64,000 bases of DNA from the NCBI RefSeq assembly GCF_023028105.1, contig NZ_CP095493.1, forward strand, positions 124,001-188,000, in the 5' to 3' direction. Below the pieces are notes generated by a model. The model was given only the letters and a program-made list of their open reading frames with translations. It was not told where the DNA came from and did not search any database. The stretch is from Halosolutus gelatinilyticus (GTDB lineage: Archaea > Halobacteriota > Halobacteria > Halobacteriales > Natrialbaceae). Position 1 is the stretch's first letter, and each line of letters starts with the position of its first letter. Below are positions 15,946-25,144 of this stretch, one piece after another. A program made the translations under genes and the position numbers.

Positions 15946-17802
15946 TCAACTTCCGCCCCAGACCACCAGTAGCCACAGGATGACCGTCAGCAGGAGCGTC
16001 AACAGTAGGATAGTCGTACCGATGCTCGCCCGCAGGTGGATCGTCGACGGGCGGCCGCCGTCGGCTGGTCGGCGCTCCTCGACGTCGACAATCCAGTTGG
16101 GGAGCCGGTGGGCGGCCTCGTCGACCGCCAGCGTGGGGTTGTTGCCGACCCAGTAACAGCGCGTGACGAAGCCGACGACGATCCGATCGACTGCGGAGAA
16201 CGCGTCGGTGACTGCCAGCATCGACCACCGGCCGGTGTAGTAGGTGATCGGCACCACGACGGTGGCCGGATCGGGCAGGTCGATTTTCGAGAGCGGCTTG
16301 CGGATAACGGCGAAGCCGACCAGCGAGACGGCGAGCAGCATCGCCGTCTCTTCGAGGTGACCCAAGCTGTACGGGTGGAGGTGCCCTTCGGAGCCCTCGC
16401 CGTAGTAGAAGTGCGTTCCTTCGATCCCAGGCAGGAAGTCGACGAGTCCCTGCCACCAGACGCCGAGGAAGAGGCAGGCCCCGCCCACGGCGAGCATCGC
16501 CACCGTCTGCCCGGTCTTCGCGTCCGCGACCTCGACGTCGCTCTCGCCGTGGAGGAACGCGTAGTAGCCGAGCTTGATGAACGAGAGCAAGGTGCCGATC
16601 GCGCCGAGCAACAGGAGGTAGTACAGGTACTGGTACTCGGGGGCGCCGTAGCTGTGCGGATCGGCCGCGTCGAGGATCATCCCCTTGCTCACGTACCCGT
16701 TGAAGCCGGGCATGGCGGTGATCGAGAGCGCGCCGAGCGCGAACCCGATCGCCGTGAGCGGCATCTCGCGCCAGAGGCCGCCCAGCTTGTACAGGTCGTT
16801 CTCGCCGGTGCGGTAGATGATGACGCCGACGGCCATGAACAGCAGGCTCTTGAACAGGATGTTGTTTAGCAGGTGGCCCATCGCGCCGGCGGTCGCGAGC
16901 GTCGTCCCGACGCCGATGCCGGCGACCATGTACCCGACCTGGGCCTGGATGTGGTACGAGAGGAGCGCGCGCATGTCGTGCTGGAGCAGCGCGAAGGTAG
17001 CGCCGTAGACGGCCATCGCCCCGCCCATGTAGGCGAGAAGGAGGAAGCCCTCCTCGGGAAACGCGCGGTAGAGGACGTACGCGCTCGTCTTCGTCGTGAA
17101 CACCGAAAGGAACACCGACGCGGCGATGTGCGGCCGCGGGTAGGTATCCGGAAGCCACGTGTGCAGGCCGATGAACGCGCAGTTGACGCCGATACCGAGC
17201 GCGGCGAGTACGGCGGGTAGTCCGGCCCCGATTCCGCCGTTATCGGCGGACACGCCGACGCCGTAGACGAACGAGTCGACGGCCACGTAGTGGGCGACGA
17301 CCGCGAACATGACGAGCACGCCGCCGATCCCGTGGGCGATCGCGTACCGGAAGCCGGCGCGGACGGCGTCGCCGCCGTAGTGCCAGACGAGTACGGTGCT
17401 CGTGACCGCCATCAGCTCCCACATGAACAGCAGCGAGAGCCAGTCGCCGGCGAAGACGGCCGCGACACACGAGGCCATGTAGGCCAGCGCGATCGCCGTC
17501 ATCCCGCGGCTGGCGTCGCTCGAGTAGGCGTAGACGACGCCGAACGCCCCGAGGAAGCCGAGGCCGGCGCCGACGACGCGACTGAACTCGTCCACGAAGA
17601 ACAACTGGACGTCGGAGAAGCCGAGGAAGGTGATCGTCGCGTGTTCGCCTGCGGGCACGAACAGCGAAATCGCCAGCACGCCGAACAGGCTCAGCGCGCC
17701 CGCGGCGAAGCCGAGCGCTCGCGGGAGGACGAGCATCAACAGCGCGGCGACGAGCAGGAGCGCCGGCGGGTACAGCACCGTCAGAGCCTCGATCGTCGTC
17801 AC
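15946..17802 (-). CDS. Mrp/Mnh antiporter D-type (NuoL/M family) subunit 3
   Basis: A 618-aa polytopic protein of the proton-conducting membrane transporter family. The family Glu is in LLFMWELMAVTSTVLVWHYG. The region GLHTWLPDTYPRPHIAASVF, then TTKTSAYVLYR, matches the conserved TM7-8 proton channel with its Lys. A GTG start at 17800-17802 overlaps the stop of the preceding subunit (GTGA). The longer ORF upstream is Arg-rich and rejected. It is the last gene of the operon. Three D-type paralogues in one operon suggest that it supplies an extra proton or cation half-channel, beyond the usual A and D pair. Confidence 0.88.
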   Translation of the reverse strand: MTTIEALTVLYPPALLLVAALLMLVLPRALGFAAGALSLFGVLAISLFVPAGEHATITFLGFSDVQLFFVDEFSRVVGAGLGFLGAFGVVYAYSSDASRGMTAIALAYMASCVAAVFAGDWLSLLFMWELMAVTSTVLVWHYGGDAVRAGFRYAIAHGIGGVLVMFAVVAHYVAVDSFVYGVGVSADNGGIGAGLPAVLAALGIGVNCAFIGLHTWLPDTYPRPHIAASVFLSVFTTKTSAYVLYRAFPEEGFLLLAYMGGAMAVYGATFALLQHDMRALLSYHIQAQVGYMVAGIGVGTTLATAGAMGHLLNNILFKSLLFMAVGVIIYRTGENDLYKLGGLWREMPLTAIGFALGALSITAMPGFNGYVSKGMILDAADPHSYGAPEYQYLYYLLLLGAIGTLLSFIKLGYYAFLHGESDVEVADAKTGQTVAMLAVGGACLFLGVWWQGLVDFLPGIEGTHFYYGEGSEGHLHPYSLGHLEETAMLLAVSLVGFAVIRKPLSKIDLPDPATVVVPITYYTGRWSMLAVTDAFSAVDRIVVGFVTRCYWVGNNPTLAVDEAAHRLPNWIVDVEERRPADGGRPSTIHLRASIGTTILLLTLLLTVILWLLVVWGGS

Positions 17803-19757
17803 GGGACGGTCACCCCCGTCACCGTCTCGACGACGGACGCGGCCAGGTCGAGGAAGACGGCCCAGCCGGGGACGACGCCGAGGACGACCGCGCCGATCGC
17901 GATCACGACGATCGGCATCAACATGAGCCACGTGCTCTCGGACAGCGGCGACGTCCGCTGCCAGCCGCCGATCGGCGGCCCGCCGGTGTGGTGATCGTCG
18001 CGGTCGCCGTGGTGGTCGACGCGACCGACGTGTTCGCCCGTAACGGTCTCGCGGGGGCCGTCGTCAGGGACCGTGTGGTCACTCGGGTACTTGTCGACGG
18101 CGTACTCGTACTCCTCGTCGTCCTCGATCTCGTCGGATTCGTCCGTTTCGTCGCCGTCGGGGTCGAGTTCGGGCACGGTCTCCGCGTCCGGGCCGCGGTC
18201 GGACCCGTGCTCTGGTTCCGGTTCCGAGCCGCCGTCCGCGGCGACGTGCTCATCGTCGGCTCCCGCCTCGGCCGCGTACGACTGACGCTCGCCGCCGATC
18301 GGGAATTCGAGCAGCGGTTTCGCATCGTGGCGATCCTCGCTCTCGAAGAACGCGGTGTAGACGACGGGCCAGAAGTACGCGATGTTGAGCACGCCCGAGA
18401 CGAGCAAGCTGGCCGCGAAGATCCAGTAGCCCCAGGCGCCCCCGGCGGCCATGTTTCCGGCGCCGATCAGCATGTAGAACTTGCTGACGAAACCGGCGAT
18501 CAGCGGCATCCCGGCCATCCCCGCGGCGCCGATCGTAAAGGCGGACATCGTCAGCGGCATCCGCTTGCCGATGCCGGCCATCTCGCTGATGTAGTCGGTG
18601 TGGGTCTCGACGTGGATCGCCCCCGCGCAGAAGAACAGGGTGAGCTTCGCGAACGCGTGGGCGGGGATGTGGAACAGCGCCCCGAGGATCGCGTAGGGAT
18701 TGAGCAGCGAGAGTCCGAGGACGATGTACGACAGCTGGGCCGTCGTCGAGAACGCGAGCCGGCGCTTGAGGTGGTCCTTGCGCATCGCGATGATGCTCGC
18801 CGCGGTGAGCGTGAACGTCGCCAGGATCGCGATCGGGACGTTCAGGCCGACCTCGCCGATCGCCGGCACGTCGAGCGGCAGGTCGCGGATGAGATCGACG
18901 CCGTACACCTCGAGGATGACGCGGGCGACGCCGAACGCGCCGGACTTGACGACGGCCACCGCGTGGAGCAGGCCGGAGACGGGCGTCGGCGCGACCATCG
19001 CGTCCGCGAGCCAGGAGTGCAGCGGCATCACGGCGGCCTTGACGCCGAAGCCGGCGATGAGCAGGAAGAACGCCGCCTGCGCGTACGCCGGATCGGCCGC
19101 AGCCGCCTCCGCAAGCGCCGACATACCGCCGGCTTCGAACGCGAGGGGTGCGGCGTCTTGGGCGAGATACGGCTGCGTGAGCCAGTACACCAGCACGGTG
19201 CCGGCAAGCAGGAACACCCCGCCGCCGAAGAAGGTGTAGGCGAGGTACTTCCGGCCGGCGATCCGCGCTTCGGAATCTTCGTTGTGCGCGACCAGCGGGT
19301 AGGTGACCAGCGACAGCAGCTCGTAGAAGACGAAGATCGTCACCAGATTGCCGGCGAAGGCGATCCCGATCGCCGTCGAGAGACTGGCCGCGAACGCCGC
19401 GAAGAAGCGCGTCTGGGCGTGCTCGTCCAGGCCGCGCATGTAGCCGGTCGCGTAGAAGGACGTGAAGATCCACAGGAAACTCGCGAGCAGCGCGAACAGC
19501 ATCCCGAGCGGATCGGCTCGCAGCACGAAGTCGATGCCGTGAAGGAATTCCACGCCGAGCGACCCGCTCAAGCTCCACTCGTAGACAGTGCCGTCGAGGA
19601 CGCCGGGGAGCATGCTGGCGACGATCGCGAACTTCGACAGCGCGGCCACGACGGACCAGCCCTCGCGGACGTTCGGGCGGCGGTGCGAGGCGACGATCAG
19701 GACCACCGCGATCGCCGAGACGAGCACGGCGGCGAGCGGTCGAACCGATTCCACCAT
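17799..19757 (-). CDS. Mrp/Mnh antiporter D-type (NuoL/M family) subunit 2 with acidic insert
   Basis: A 652-aa polytopic protein. Signature regions are IFVFYELLSLVTYPLVAHNE (TM5 Glu), MPLHSWLADAMVAPTPVSGL, and HAVAVVKSGAFGV (TM7 Lys). Near residues 515-600, before the last helices, it carries a long Asp/Glu-rich segment with DGDETDESDEIEDDEEYEY, an insertion not expected in the family; it is probably a soluble loop or tail adapted to high salt. The ATG at 19755-19757 overlaps the stop of subunit 1 (ATGA). Longer ORF starts upstream are not supported. Confidence 0.88.
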   Translation of the reverse strand: MVESVRPLAAVLVSAIAVVLIVASHRRPNVREGWSVVAALSKFAIVASMLPGVLDGTVYEWSLSGSLGVEFLHGIDFVLRADPLGMLFALLASFLWIFTSFYATGYMRGLDEHAQTRFFAAFAASLSTAIGIAFAGNLVTIFVFYELLSLVTYPLVAHNEDSEARIAGRKYLAYTFFGGGVFLLAGTVLVYWLTQPYLAQDAAPLAFEAGGMSALAEAAAADPAYAQAAFFLLIAGFGVKAAVMPLHSWLADAMVAPTPVSGLLHAVAVVKSGAFGVARVILEVYGVDLIRDLPLDVPAIGEVGLNVPIAILATFTLTAASIIAMRKDHLKRRLAFSTTAQLSYIVLGLSLLNPYAILGALFHIPAHAFAKLTLFFCAGAIHVETHTDYISEMAGIGKRMPLTMSAFTIGAAGMAGMPLIAGFVSKFYMLIGAGNMAAGGAWGYWIFAASLLVSGVLNIAYFWPVVYTAFFESEDRHDAKPLLEFPIGGERQSYAAEAGADDEHVAADGGSEPEPEHGSDRGPDAETVPELDPDGDETDESDEIEDDEEYEYAVDKYPSDHTVPDDGPRETVTGEHVGRVDHHGDRDDHHTGGPPIGGWQRTSPLSESTWLMLMPIVVIAIGAVVLGVVPGWAVFLDLAASVVETVTGVTVP

Positions 19758-21355
19758 CAGGCGAACACCTCTGTAACGAACGGGTCGAGAAGCTCGAAGA
19801 ACCACCCGCCGCTGAAGCCGAGCGCGACGACGAGCAGCGCGCAGGCGATCACGACGGTGCGCATGCCGATCGAGGCGGCGCGCGGATCGCGGCGATCCCT
19901 ACGGCCGCCGTCGGTAGCCTGCACAGCGTCGGCAGCGCGGTCGTCGGTAGCCGAGCCGTCGATCTCGCTACCGGGTCCGCCGCCGCCGTCGGTGGCGACC
20001 CGACCGGCAGCGCGGAGAGACTCGGCCGGCAGCGCCGGCGTGAAGTACATCTTCTCGAGCAGTCTGGCGACGTAGGCGAGCGTAAGCATCGTACTGAGGA
20101 AGATCACGGCCGCGACGGGCCACATCTGGGCTTGGACGGCCCCGACGGCGATGTACCACTTGCCGACGAAGCCGATCGTCGGCGGAATCCCGACGAGCGA
20201 GAGGAGCATGACGGTCATCGCCCCCGCGGTGATCGGCCGCCGGTCGGCGAGACCGGCGTACTCGTCGACGGTTCGGGCGCCGGCGCTGACGGCGATCAGG
20301 CCGACCGCGAGGAAGAGACCGGCCTTCATGAGACCGTGGCCGACGAGGTGGATCGTCGCGCCGACGAGCGCCGTGTCGGTCACGACGCCGTAGGCGGCGA
20401 GGATCAGTCCGAACTGCGAGACCGACGAGTACGCGAGCATGCGCTTGAGTTCCTGCTGGATGACGGCCAGGGTCGTCCCGGCGAGGACGCTGACGCAGCC
20501 GACCGTCACGATCAGTTCCGTCGCGTACGGCGTCGAGGTCACGAAGTCGACCCCGAAGACGGAGTAGAGCAGCCGGCCCAGGGCGTACGCCGAGGCGGTC
20601 GACACCAGCGCCGCGATCAGCGGCGTGACGCCGTCGGGCGCACGCTGGTAGGCGTCGGGCTGCCAGGTGTGCAGCGGCCACTGGGCGACCTTGACGGCGA
20701 AGCCAATGAAGATGAAGGCGAACGACGTCCGAAGGAGCGTCACCTGCCGGCCCTCGGCCGCCGGAATCGCGTCCGCGAGAACCTGCATGTTGAGCGTCCC
20801 GGTCGCCATGAACAGGAAGGCGACCCCGATGAGGTACATCGACGCGGCGACGGTTCCCAGGATGAGGTACTTCAACGCCGCCACCGCGGACTCGGGGCCG
20901 TCGCCGCTCGCGACCAGCGCGTAGGTGGCGAGGCTCGTGATCTCGAGGAAGACGAACAGGTTGAACACGTCGCCGGTCATCGTGATGCCGAGCAGACCGC
21001 CGGTCAGCAGCAGGTAGGCGGTGTAGAACGTGTTCCCGCGCGGGCCGCCCGTGCGCGTGTACGCGAGGACGCCCGCCGCGGTGGCCGTCACGAGCACTGC
21101 GAACACCATCGAGAACTGATCGGCGACGAGTTCGATGCCGTAGGTGTTGGAGTAGCCGCCGAGGGGGTGCTTCACCTGCCCGGTGGTGTAGACCGAAATC
21201 GCGAGCGCGACGGCCATCCCGAACAGTCCGGTCGTCGTGATCGCCGCGATCGGCCACCCGGCGCGATCGTAGCGGAGACCGAGCGCGATCGGTAGCGTCG
21301 CTGCGAGGATCGGGACGGCGATGAGCAGCGCCGGGAGAAGGGTGACGCTATTCAT
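19757..21355 (-). CDS. mnhD: Na+/H+ antiporter subunit MnhD/MrpD (D-type subunit 1)
   Basis: A 532-aa protein with the best match to classical MnhD. It contains DVFNLFVFLEITSLATYALV with the essential TM5 Glu, KVAQWPLHTWQPDAYQRAP, and LKRMLAYSSVSQFGLILAAY. About 14 transmembrane helices are evident, followed by a soluble Gly/Asp-rich segment near residues 450-500 and a last helix. It is part of the proton path of the Mrp complex, which exchanges cytoplasmic Na+ for external H+. Its start overlaps the end of mnhC by 8 nt, and its stop overlaps the next gene. Confidence 0.92.
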   Translation of the reverse strand: MNSVTLLPALLIAVPILAATLPIALGLRYDRAGWPIAAITTTGLFGMAVALAISVYTTGQVKHPLGGYSNTYGIELVADQFSMVFAVLVTATAAGVLAYTRTGGPRGNTFYTAYLLLTGGLLGITMTGDVFNLFVFLEITSLATYALVASGDGPESAVAALKYLILGTVAASMYLIGVAFLFMATGTLNMQVLADAIPAAEGRQVTLLRTSFAFIFIGFAVKVAQWPLHTWQPDAYQRAPDGVTPLIAALVSTASAYALGRLLYSVFGVDFVTSTPYATELIVTVGCVSVLAGTTLAVIQQELKRMLAYSSVSQFGLILAAYGVVTDTALVGATIHLVGHGLMKAGLFLAVGLIAVSAGARTVDEYAGLADRRPITAGAMTVMLLSLVGIPPTIGFVGKWYIAVGAVQAQMWPVAAVIFLSTMLTLAYVARLLEKMYFTPALPAESLRAAGRVATDGGGGPGSEIDGSATDDRAADAVQATDGGRRDRRDPRAASIGMRTVVIACALLVVALGFSGGWFFELLDPFVTEVFA

Positions 21356-21716
21356 CGGCGCGCACCTCCCGGAGGGTGTCCTCGCGGAGCGTGCCGTACT
21401 CCGCGTAGATGCGGATGATCAGCGCGAGGCCGACCGCCGTCAGCGCGATGCCGACGACGATGGCGGTCAGCACGATGACCTGCGGTAGCGGACTCGCGTA
21501 CTGGCCCGTAAACACCACGTCCTCGCCGACGATCGGCGAGTCGGCGCCGTCGACGTAGGCCATCGAGATGAAAAACAGGAAGATCGCCGACTGGAAGAGG
21601 TTGACCCCGATCAGCTTCTTCACGAGGTTCTCGGTGGCGATCATCATGTACATCCCGATGCCGAGTAGGACGAACAACAGCGCGTACGCGTAGTGACTTG
21701 CGAGATACTCAATCAT
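21348..21716 (-). CDS. mnhC: Na+/H+ antiporter subunit MnhC/MrpC (NuoK-like)
   Basis: A 122-aa protein with three transmembrane helices. The NuoK-like core is LLFVLLGIGMYMMIATENLV, then KKLIGVNLFQSAIFLFFISM, and VIVLTAIVVGIALTAVGLAL. It has the GxNxxQ-type residues of the family. The protein sits next to the D subunits in the Mrp complex. The N-terminus MIEYLASHYAYA follows the start codon immediately. It overlaps mnhB by 8 nt and mnhD by 8 nt. Confidence 0.92.
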   Translation of the reverse strand: MIEYLASHYAYALLFVLLGIGMYMMIATENLVKKLIGVNLFQSAIFLFFISMAYVDGADSPIVGEDVVFTGQYASPLPQVIVLTAIVVGIALTAVGLALIIRIYAEYGTLREDTLREVRADE

Positions 21717-22287
21717 CGTCGCTCACCCCCGACTCGTCGGCCGCGGGTCGATCGATCGGTCCGGCGTCGGACTGCGACTCGGTGCCAGCCCCGGACCCGG
21801 CCTCGACCCCGGGGCCGGCTCCCGATCCGCCGCCCTGTCGCTCGGGCGTGAATCCCGCCGCCATCGCGAAGAACAGCGTGATGACGACGCCGGCGACGAT
21901 CAGGGAGATGCCGCCGATTTCGACGGCTTCCATGTACCACTTCTGCTTGGGCCCGATGACCTTGTACAACTGGTCGTAGTCGAGGAACCGCCCGCCGAGC
22001 GCGATCGACGCGAGGCCGATCGAGACGAAGACGAGCACGCCGCCGGTGACGAGCGAGACGATCACCGAGTTCTTGAGCCACTGGCGGGTCGGTTCGATGC
22101 CGAACGCGAACGCGAGCATCAGAACGGTGACGCCGACGATGGCGCCGCCCTGGAAGCTCCCGCCCGGCGTGTCGCCGCCGTGGAGGATCATGAACATGCC
22201 GTAGGTGAGGGTAAACGGCGCGATGATCTGGACGGCGGTCATGATGACCTGGCTCTCCGTGTACGTATCGTCGACCGGACCCGCCAT
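21709..22287 (-). CDS. mnhB: Na+/H+ antiporter subunit MnhB/MrpB domain protein
   Basis: A 192-aa protein with four transmembrane helices. The signature PFTLTYGMFMILHGGDTPGG, then SFQGGAIVGVTVLMLAFAFG, is classical for MrpB. The C-terminal 35 residues are a soluble Gly/Asp/Glu-rich tail. The ATG at 22285-22287 overlaps the stop of the upstream gene; a longer open frame upstream is Arg-rich and belongs to a shadow frame. It follows the DUF4040-like subunit, which supplies the C-terminal part of bacterial MrpA. Confidence 0.92.
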   Translation of the reverse strand: MAGPVDDTYTESQVIMTAVQIIAPFTLTYGMFMILHGGDTPGGSFQGGAIVGVTVLMLAFAFGIEPTRQWLKNSVIVSLVTGGVLVFVSIGLASIALGGRFLDYDQLYKVIGPKQKWYMEAVEIGGISLIVAGVVITLFFAMAAGFTPERQGGGSGAGPGVEAGSGAGTESQSDAGPIDRPAADESGVSDDD

Positions 22288-22835
22288 CAGACGAACACCT
22301 CCCGTTTCAGGACCAACAGCGTCGAGACGCCGGCGGCGAAGACGACGACCGCCTCGCCGAAGGTGTCGAATCCACGGTACGCGGCCAGCACCGACGTGAC
22401 GGCGTTGTGGACGTGCGTGTCCTCGTACGTATTCTCGATGTAGTAGACCGACGGCGACTCGACGCCACCCCGGCCCCAGATCGGGGCGTCGGTGACGCCG
22501 ACGGCGTACATCTCCGGCAGCACCGCCGCCAGGAGAACGACCACGAACGCGCTTACGACGATCAGTGCCGGGACGTCGATCCGCTCGACGAGGCGATCGG
22601 TCGTCGGCCGCGACGTTCGCACGATCGTCAGCAGCAACAGGATGGTCGTCACTCCCGCGCCGATCGCGGCCTCGGTCATTGCGACGTCGGGCGCCAGTAG
22701 GTAGGTGTAGAGGATCGCCATCCCGAGGCTGTAGGCGCCGAAGACGATGATCACCGCCAGCACGTCCCGGAACAGCGCGGTCGCGACCGCGGTCGCGAGG
22801 ATGAACGCGGCGAGCGTGTAGACGAGCGCGCTCAT
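22287..22835 (-). CDS. DUF4040/MbhD-E-like subunit (equivalent of MrpA C-terminus)
   Basis: A 182-aa membrane protein. The first three helices include AVIIVFGAYSLGMAILYTYL, then LAPDVAMTEAAIGAGVTTIL; the phrase APDVAMTEAAIGAG is characteristic of the DUF4040/MbhD domain. The following segment (DTHVHNAVTSVLAAYRGFDT, then FGEAVVVFAAGVSTL) matches the MbhE or MrpB N-terminal-like region. In bacteria these parts are fused to MrpA; here they form a separate gene, as in archaeal Mbh/Mrp-type operons. It overlaps the neighbouring genes at both ends. Confidence 0.88.
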   Translation of the reverse strand: MSALVYTLAAFILATAVATALFRDVLAVIIVFGAYSLGMAILYTYLLAPDVAMTEAAIGAGVTTILLLLTIVRTSRPTTDRLVERIDVPALIVVSAFVVVLLAAVLPEMYAVGVTDAPIWGRGGVESPSVYYIENTYEDTHVHNAVTSVLAAYRGFDTFGEAVVVFAAGVSTLLVLKREVFV

Positions 22836-23200
22836 CGGACCTCACCTCCGTCGGTCTCGGCGTCCGTCGCTGGCTCGGTCGGACCAGCGTCGGTTTCGGC
22901 CAGCTGCGGCTCGACGCCCGACTCCGCCGCGGAGCGAGCGATCGCGTGCGCCGCCGTCGGGTTCGTGATGAACACGAAGAATAGCAACAGGACGGTGTAC
23001 ACCGTCGCGTGTTGCCACCCGAGCGCGAGCGCGACGCCCGCGAGCGCGAACCCGGCCCCGAGCGTGTCCGTCTGCGAGGCGGTGTGCGCGCGCGAGTAGA
23101 TGTCGGGGAGCCGGATGACGCCCACCGTCGAGACGAGCGTGAAGAACAGCCCGAACCCGACGAGGATCACGACCGCCCAGACGCGGATCGTCTCGATCAC
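22832..23200 (-). CDS. mnhG: Na+/H+ antiporter subunit MnhG/MrpG
   Basis: A 122-aa protein with three helices. The motif STVGVIRLPDIYSRAHTASQ, then TDTLGAGF, is the classical MrpG signature. The acidic C-terminal 35 residues are an extension. It starts with GTG at 23198-23200, overlapping the mnhF stop (GTGA). Other open frames across this stretch are shadows. It is a small accessory subunit of the complex needed for assembly in characterised Mrp systems. Confidence 0.92.
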   Translation of the reverse strand: MIETIRVWAVVILVGFGLFFTLVSTVGVIRLPDIYSRAHTASQTDTLGAGFALAGVALALGWQHATVYTVLLLFFVFITNPTAAHAIARSAAESGVEPQLAETDAGPTEPATDAETDGGEVR

Positions 23201-23475
23201 AGGACACCACCTCGCTCGACCGTGAACTTGGAGATGGCGATCGACAGCAGGAAGTTCAGCAGGGCGTAGATCAGCGCCACGTCGAGGAACCACGCCTCGT
23301 CGAGCCCCGCCGCGAGCAGGGCGAGGACGACGACCGTGTTCGTCCCGAGAACGTTCACCGCCAGCAGTCGGTCCTGCATCGTCGGGCCCGCGACCGCGCG
23401 ATAGAACATCGCGATCGCGAGGACGACGAACCCCGCCGCCGCCAGCACGAAGACCTCGCCGAGGTCGGGGATCAC
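23197..23475 (-). CDS. mnhF: Na+/H+ antiporter subunit MnhF/MrpF
   Basis: A 92-aa, three-helix protein. The block MFYRAVAGPTMQDRLLAVNV, then LGTNTVVVLALLA, is the MrpF signature, with the characteristic Gly-Pro-x-x-x-Asp-Arg. It is placed between mnhE and mnhG in the usual E-F-G order. It overlaps mnhE by 4 nt and mnhG by 4 nt. Confidence 0.92.
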   Translation of the reverse strand: MIPDLGEVFVLAAAGFVVLAIAMFYRAVAGPTMQDRLLAVNVLGTNTVVVLALLAAGLDEAWFLDVALIYALLNFLLSIAISKFTVERGGVL

Positions 23476-24509
23476 ACCTCGTCACCTCCGACGATTTCGG
23501 CGTCGCCGCGTTCGCGCGGCGAGGCGATCGCCGCCGATTCGCGGCCGTAGAAGACGAAGCGGATCCCCTTCTCGAGCCCGCCGTCGAAGAGGTCCTCGCG
23601 CGCCGAGGGGATCAGCGTGTGGACGATCAGGTGCTGATCGTTGGCTCTGACCGTCAGCGTCCCCGGCGTGAGCGTGATGCTGTTGGCGAGCGCGAGCAGC
23701 GGCAGGCCGCTGCGGACCCGCGCGTCGACCCGCGTTAGCGTCGGCTCGATCGGCATCGACGGCCGGAGGATAACCGCCGAGACCGCGATGTTGGCCTTCA
23801 CGATTTCGTAGAGCAGGTACGGGATGTAGATGACAAACCGCAGGACGCGCAACGGCGACTGGACGCGATCGAGCGGGAACCGGAACGTGACGTTCGACAG
23901 GGTGACCGCCACGATGGTGGCGACCGCCGCGCCGGTGACGAGGTCGAACGGATAGGTCGGATCACCCAGGACGAGGTAGAAGCCAAAGGAAATCCAGAAC
24001 GTCGCGAACAGCTTGTCGAACCGCTCCACGCCGTCGCCGACCAGCCGCTCGTGGCGAGCCGGGCGGTCCACGGGCGCTTCGTCGTAGGCGAGCCCGACGG
24101 CGTCGAGTTCGCGCTCCAGCGGCTGGATCATCGAACTCGTGACGCCGGGTCGGTACTCCGGATCGAGCACGACGCGATCGAGATCGTGCTCGTCGGCGTA
24201 CGCGGCGAATATTTCGGCGTAATCGCGCGGCCCGAAGAGGTACTCGTCGGCGCCGAGGACGGCGGTTTCGATCTCGACCGCGGACCCGCTGGCGTCCTCT
24301 TCGACCCAGTTCTTCGCGCGTGCGAGCAGATCGTCTGCGTCCTCGAGGTGCCGGGCTCCCTCCGGCGCGTCGGACTCGTAGGGGAGCGCGACCACGAGGT
24401 GGCACTCGAGCGCGTCGGCCGACTCGAAGGCATCGCGGACGGCGTAGCTAACCGTCTGTCGGACGGTCACCGTGTCCGACAGCGGCACGAGTACGCGATC
24501 ACCCGCCAT
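23472..24509 (-). CDS. mnhE: MnhE/MrpE fused to an N-terminal Usp-like domain
   Basis: A 345-aa protein and the first gene of the antiporter operon. Residues 1-150 have a UspA-like alpha/beta pattern (AGDRVLVPLSDTVTVRQTVS, HDLDRVVLDPEYRPG), but the Gly-rich nucleotide loop is weak. Residues about 170-330 are MrpE: two helices, then FRFPLDRVQSPLRVLRFVIY, IPYLLYEIVKANIAVSAVIL, then LANSITLTPGTLTVRANDQ. Bacterial MrpE lacks the first domain. The domain could sense nucleotide or regulate the complex; this is inference. The ATG at 24507-24509 is preferred over a GTG nine bases upstream. Confidence 0.88.
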   Translation of the reverse strand: MAGDRVLVPLSDTVTVRQTVSYAVRDAFESADALECHLVVALPYESDAPEGARHLEDADDLLARAKNWVEEDASGSAVEIETAVLGADEYLFGPRDYAEIFAAYADEHDLDRVVLDPEYRPGVTSSMIQPLERELDAVGLAYDEAPVDRPARHERLVGDGVERFDKLFATFWISFGFYLVLGDPTYPFDLVTGAAVATIVAVTLSNVTFRFPLDRVQSPLRVLRFVIYIPYLLYEIVKANIAVSAVILRPSMPIEPTLTRVDARVRSGLPLLALANSITLTPGTLTVRANDQHLIVHTLIPSAREDLFDGGLEKGIRFVFYGRESAAIASPRERGDAEIVGGDEV

Positions 24510-25144
24510 GCGTCCCACCCGGTGACCGTCGTTGGTTACTCATGACTCTGGCTGTTAGTCGGACCAAGCGGTAGCCGGAGGAAAACGATTTCGTTCTCCA
24601 CTTGCAGCCGCCGCGGACAGTTCGGTTTTCCGACCGGTCCCGACGGTTCGATCGCGTTTTCGCGGCTCGATCGATGAACGGGCGTATTCGAACCTGCTCG
24701 CGCCGATCTCGCACCACCGCAGGTGGCCCCCGCGTTCGCGTTCACAACCACGCTCGAATCTGCGTGTTCGTCCGCGTGGACGACCGGTGAGTCGGATGCG
24801 TACATGTACTACGAAGCGGGACGCCGACGGGACGATCGCACCCTGTTCGTGATAGCGCGTTGAATCGTCCCCGGTAGAGAGAATCTCACGTACCAAATAC
24901 TGTGGGTAGTACGGTTATGACCATCGAACCGAATCGTCAGTTCAGACGGACGGCGCGAACGACCGTCGAGATGCGATCGGCGGTCGATCCGGCGATACAG
25001 CGACTGCTCTGTATATTCCCAAGAAGATACAAAATAAAACAATAGATTATATATGTTATCTCATCGAACATCACAACTCATATTAGTTAGAAATCAGTGG
25101 CGAAAAGTTTACGTCAGCATAGTTTCCCTCTCCGATTGCAGCCC
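24510..25144. other. Divergent spacer between antiporter operon and HTH gene
   Basis: 635 nt without a supported gene. It holds the antiporter promoter near 24510-24570 on the minus strand and, on the plus strand, an AT-rich stretch at about 25020-25095 that includes GATTATATATGTTATC near 25044, a likely promoter of the 25145 gene. Open frames in the middle are Arg/Ser-rich. Confidence 0.45.

Noticed and set aside
17988-20075. 695-codon plus-strand frame opposite the antiporter genes
   Set aside because: Its sequence is repeated Arg/Asp/Glu/His residues typical of a reverse-complement shadow; the minus strand has clear NuoL/M signatures.
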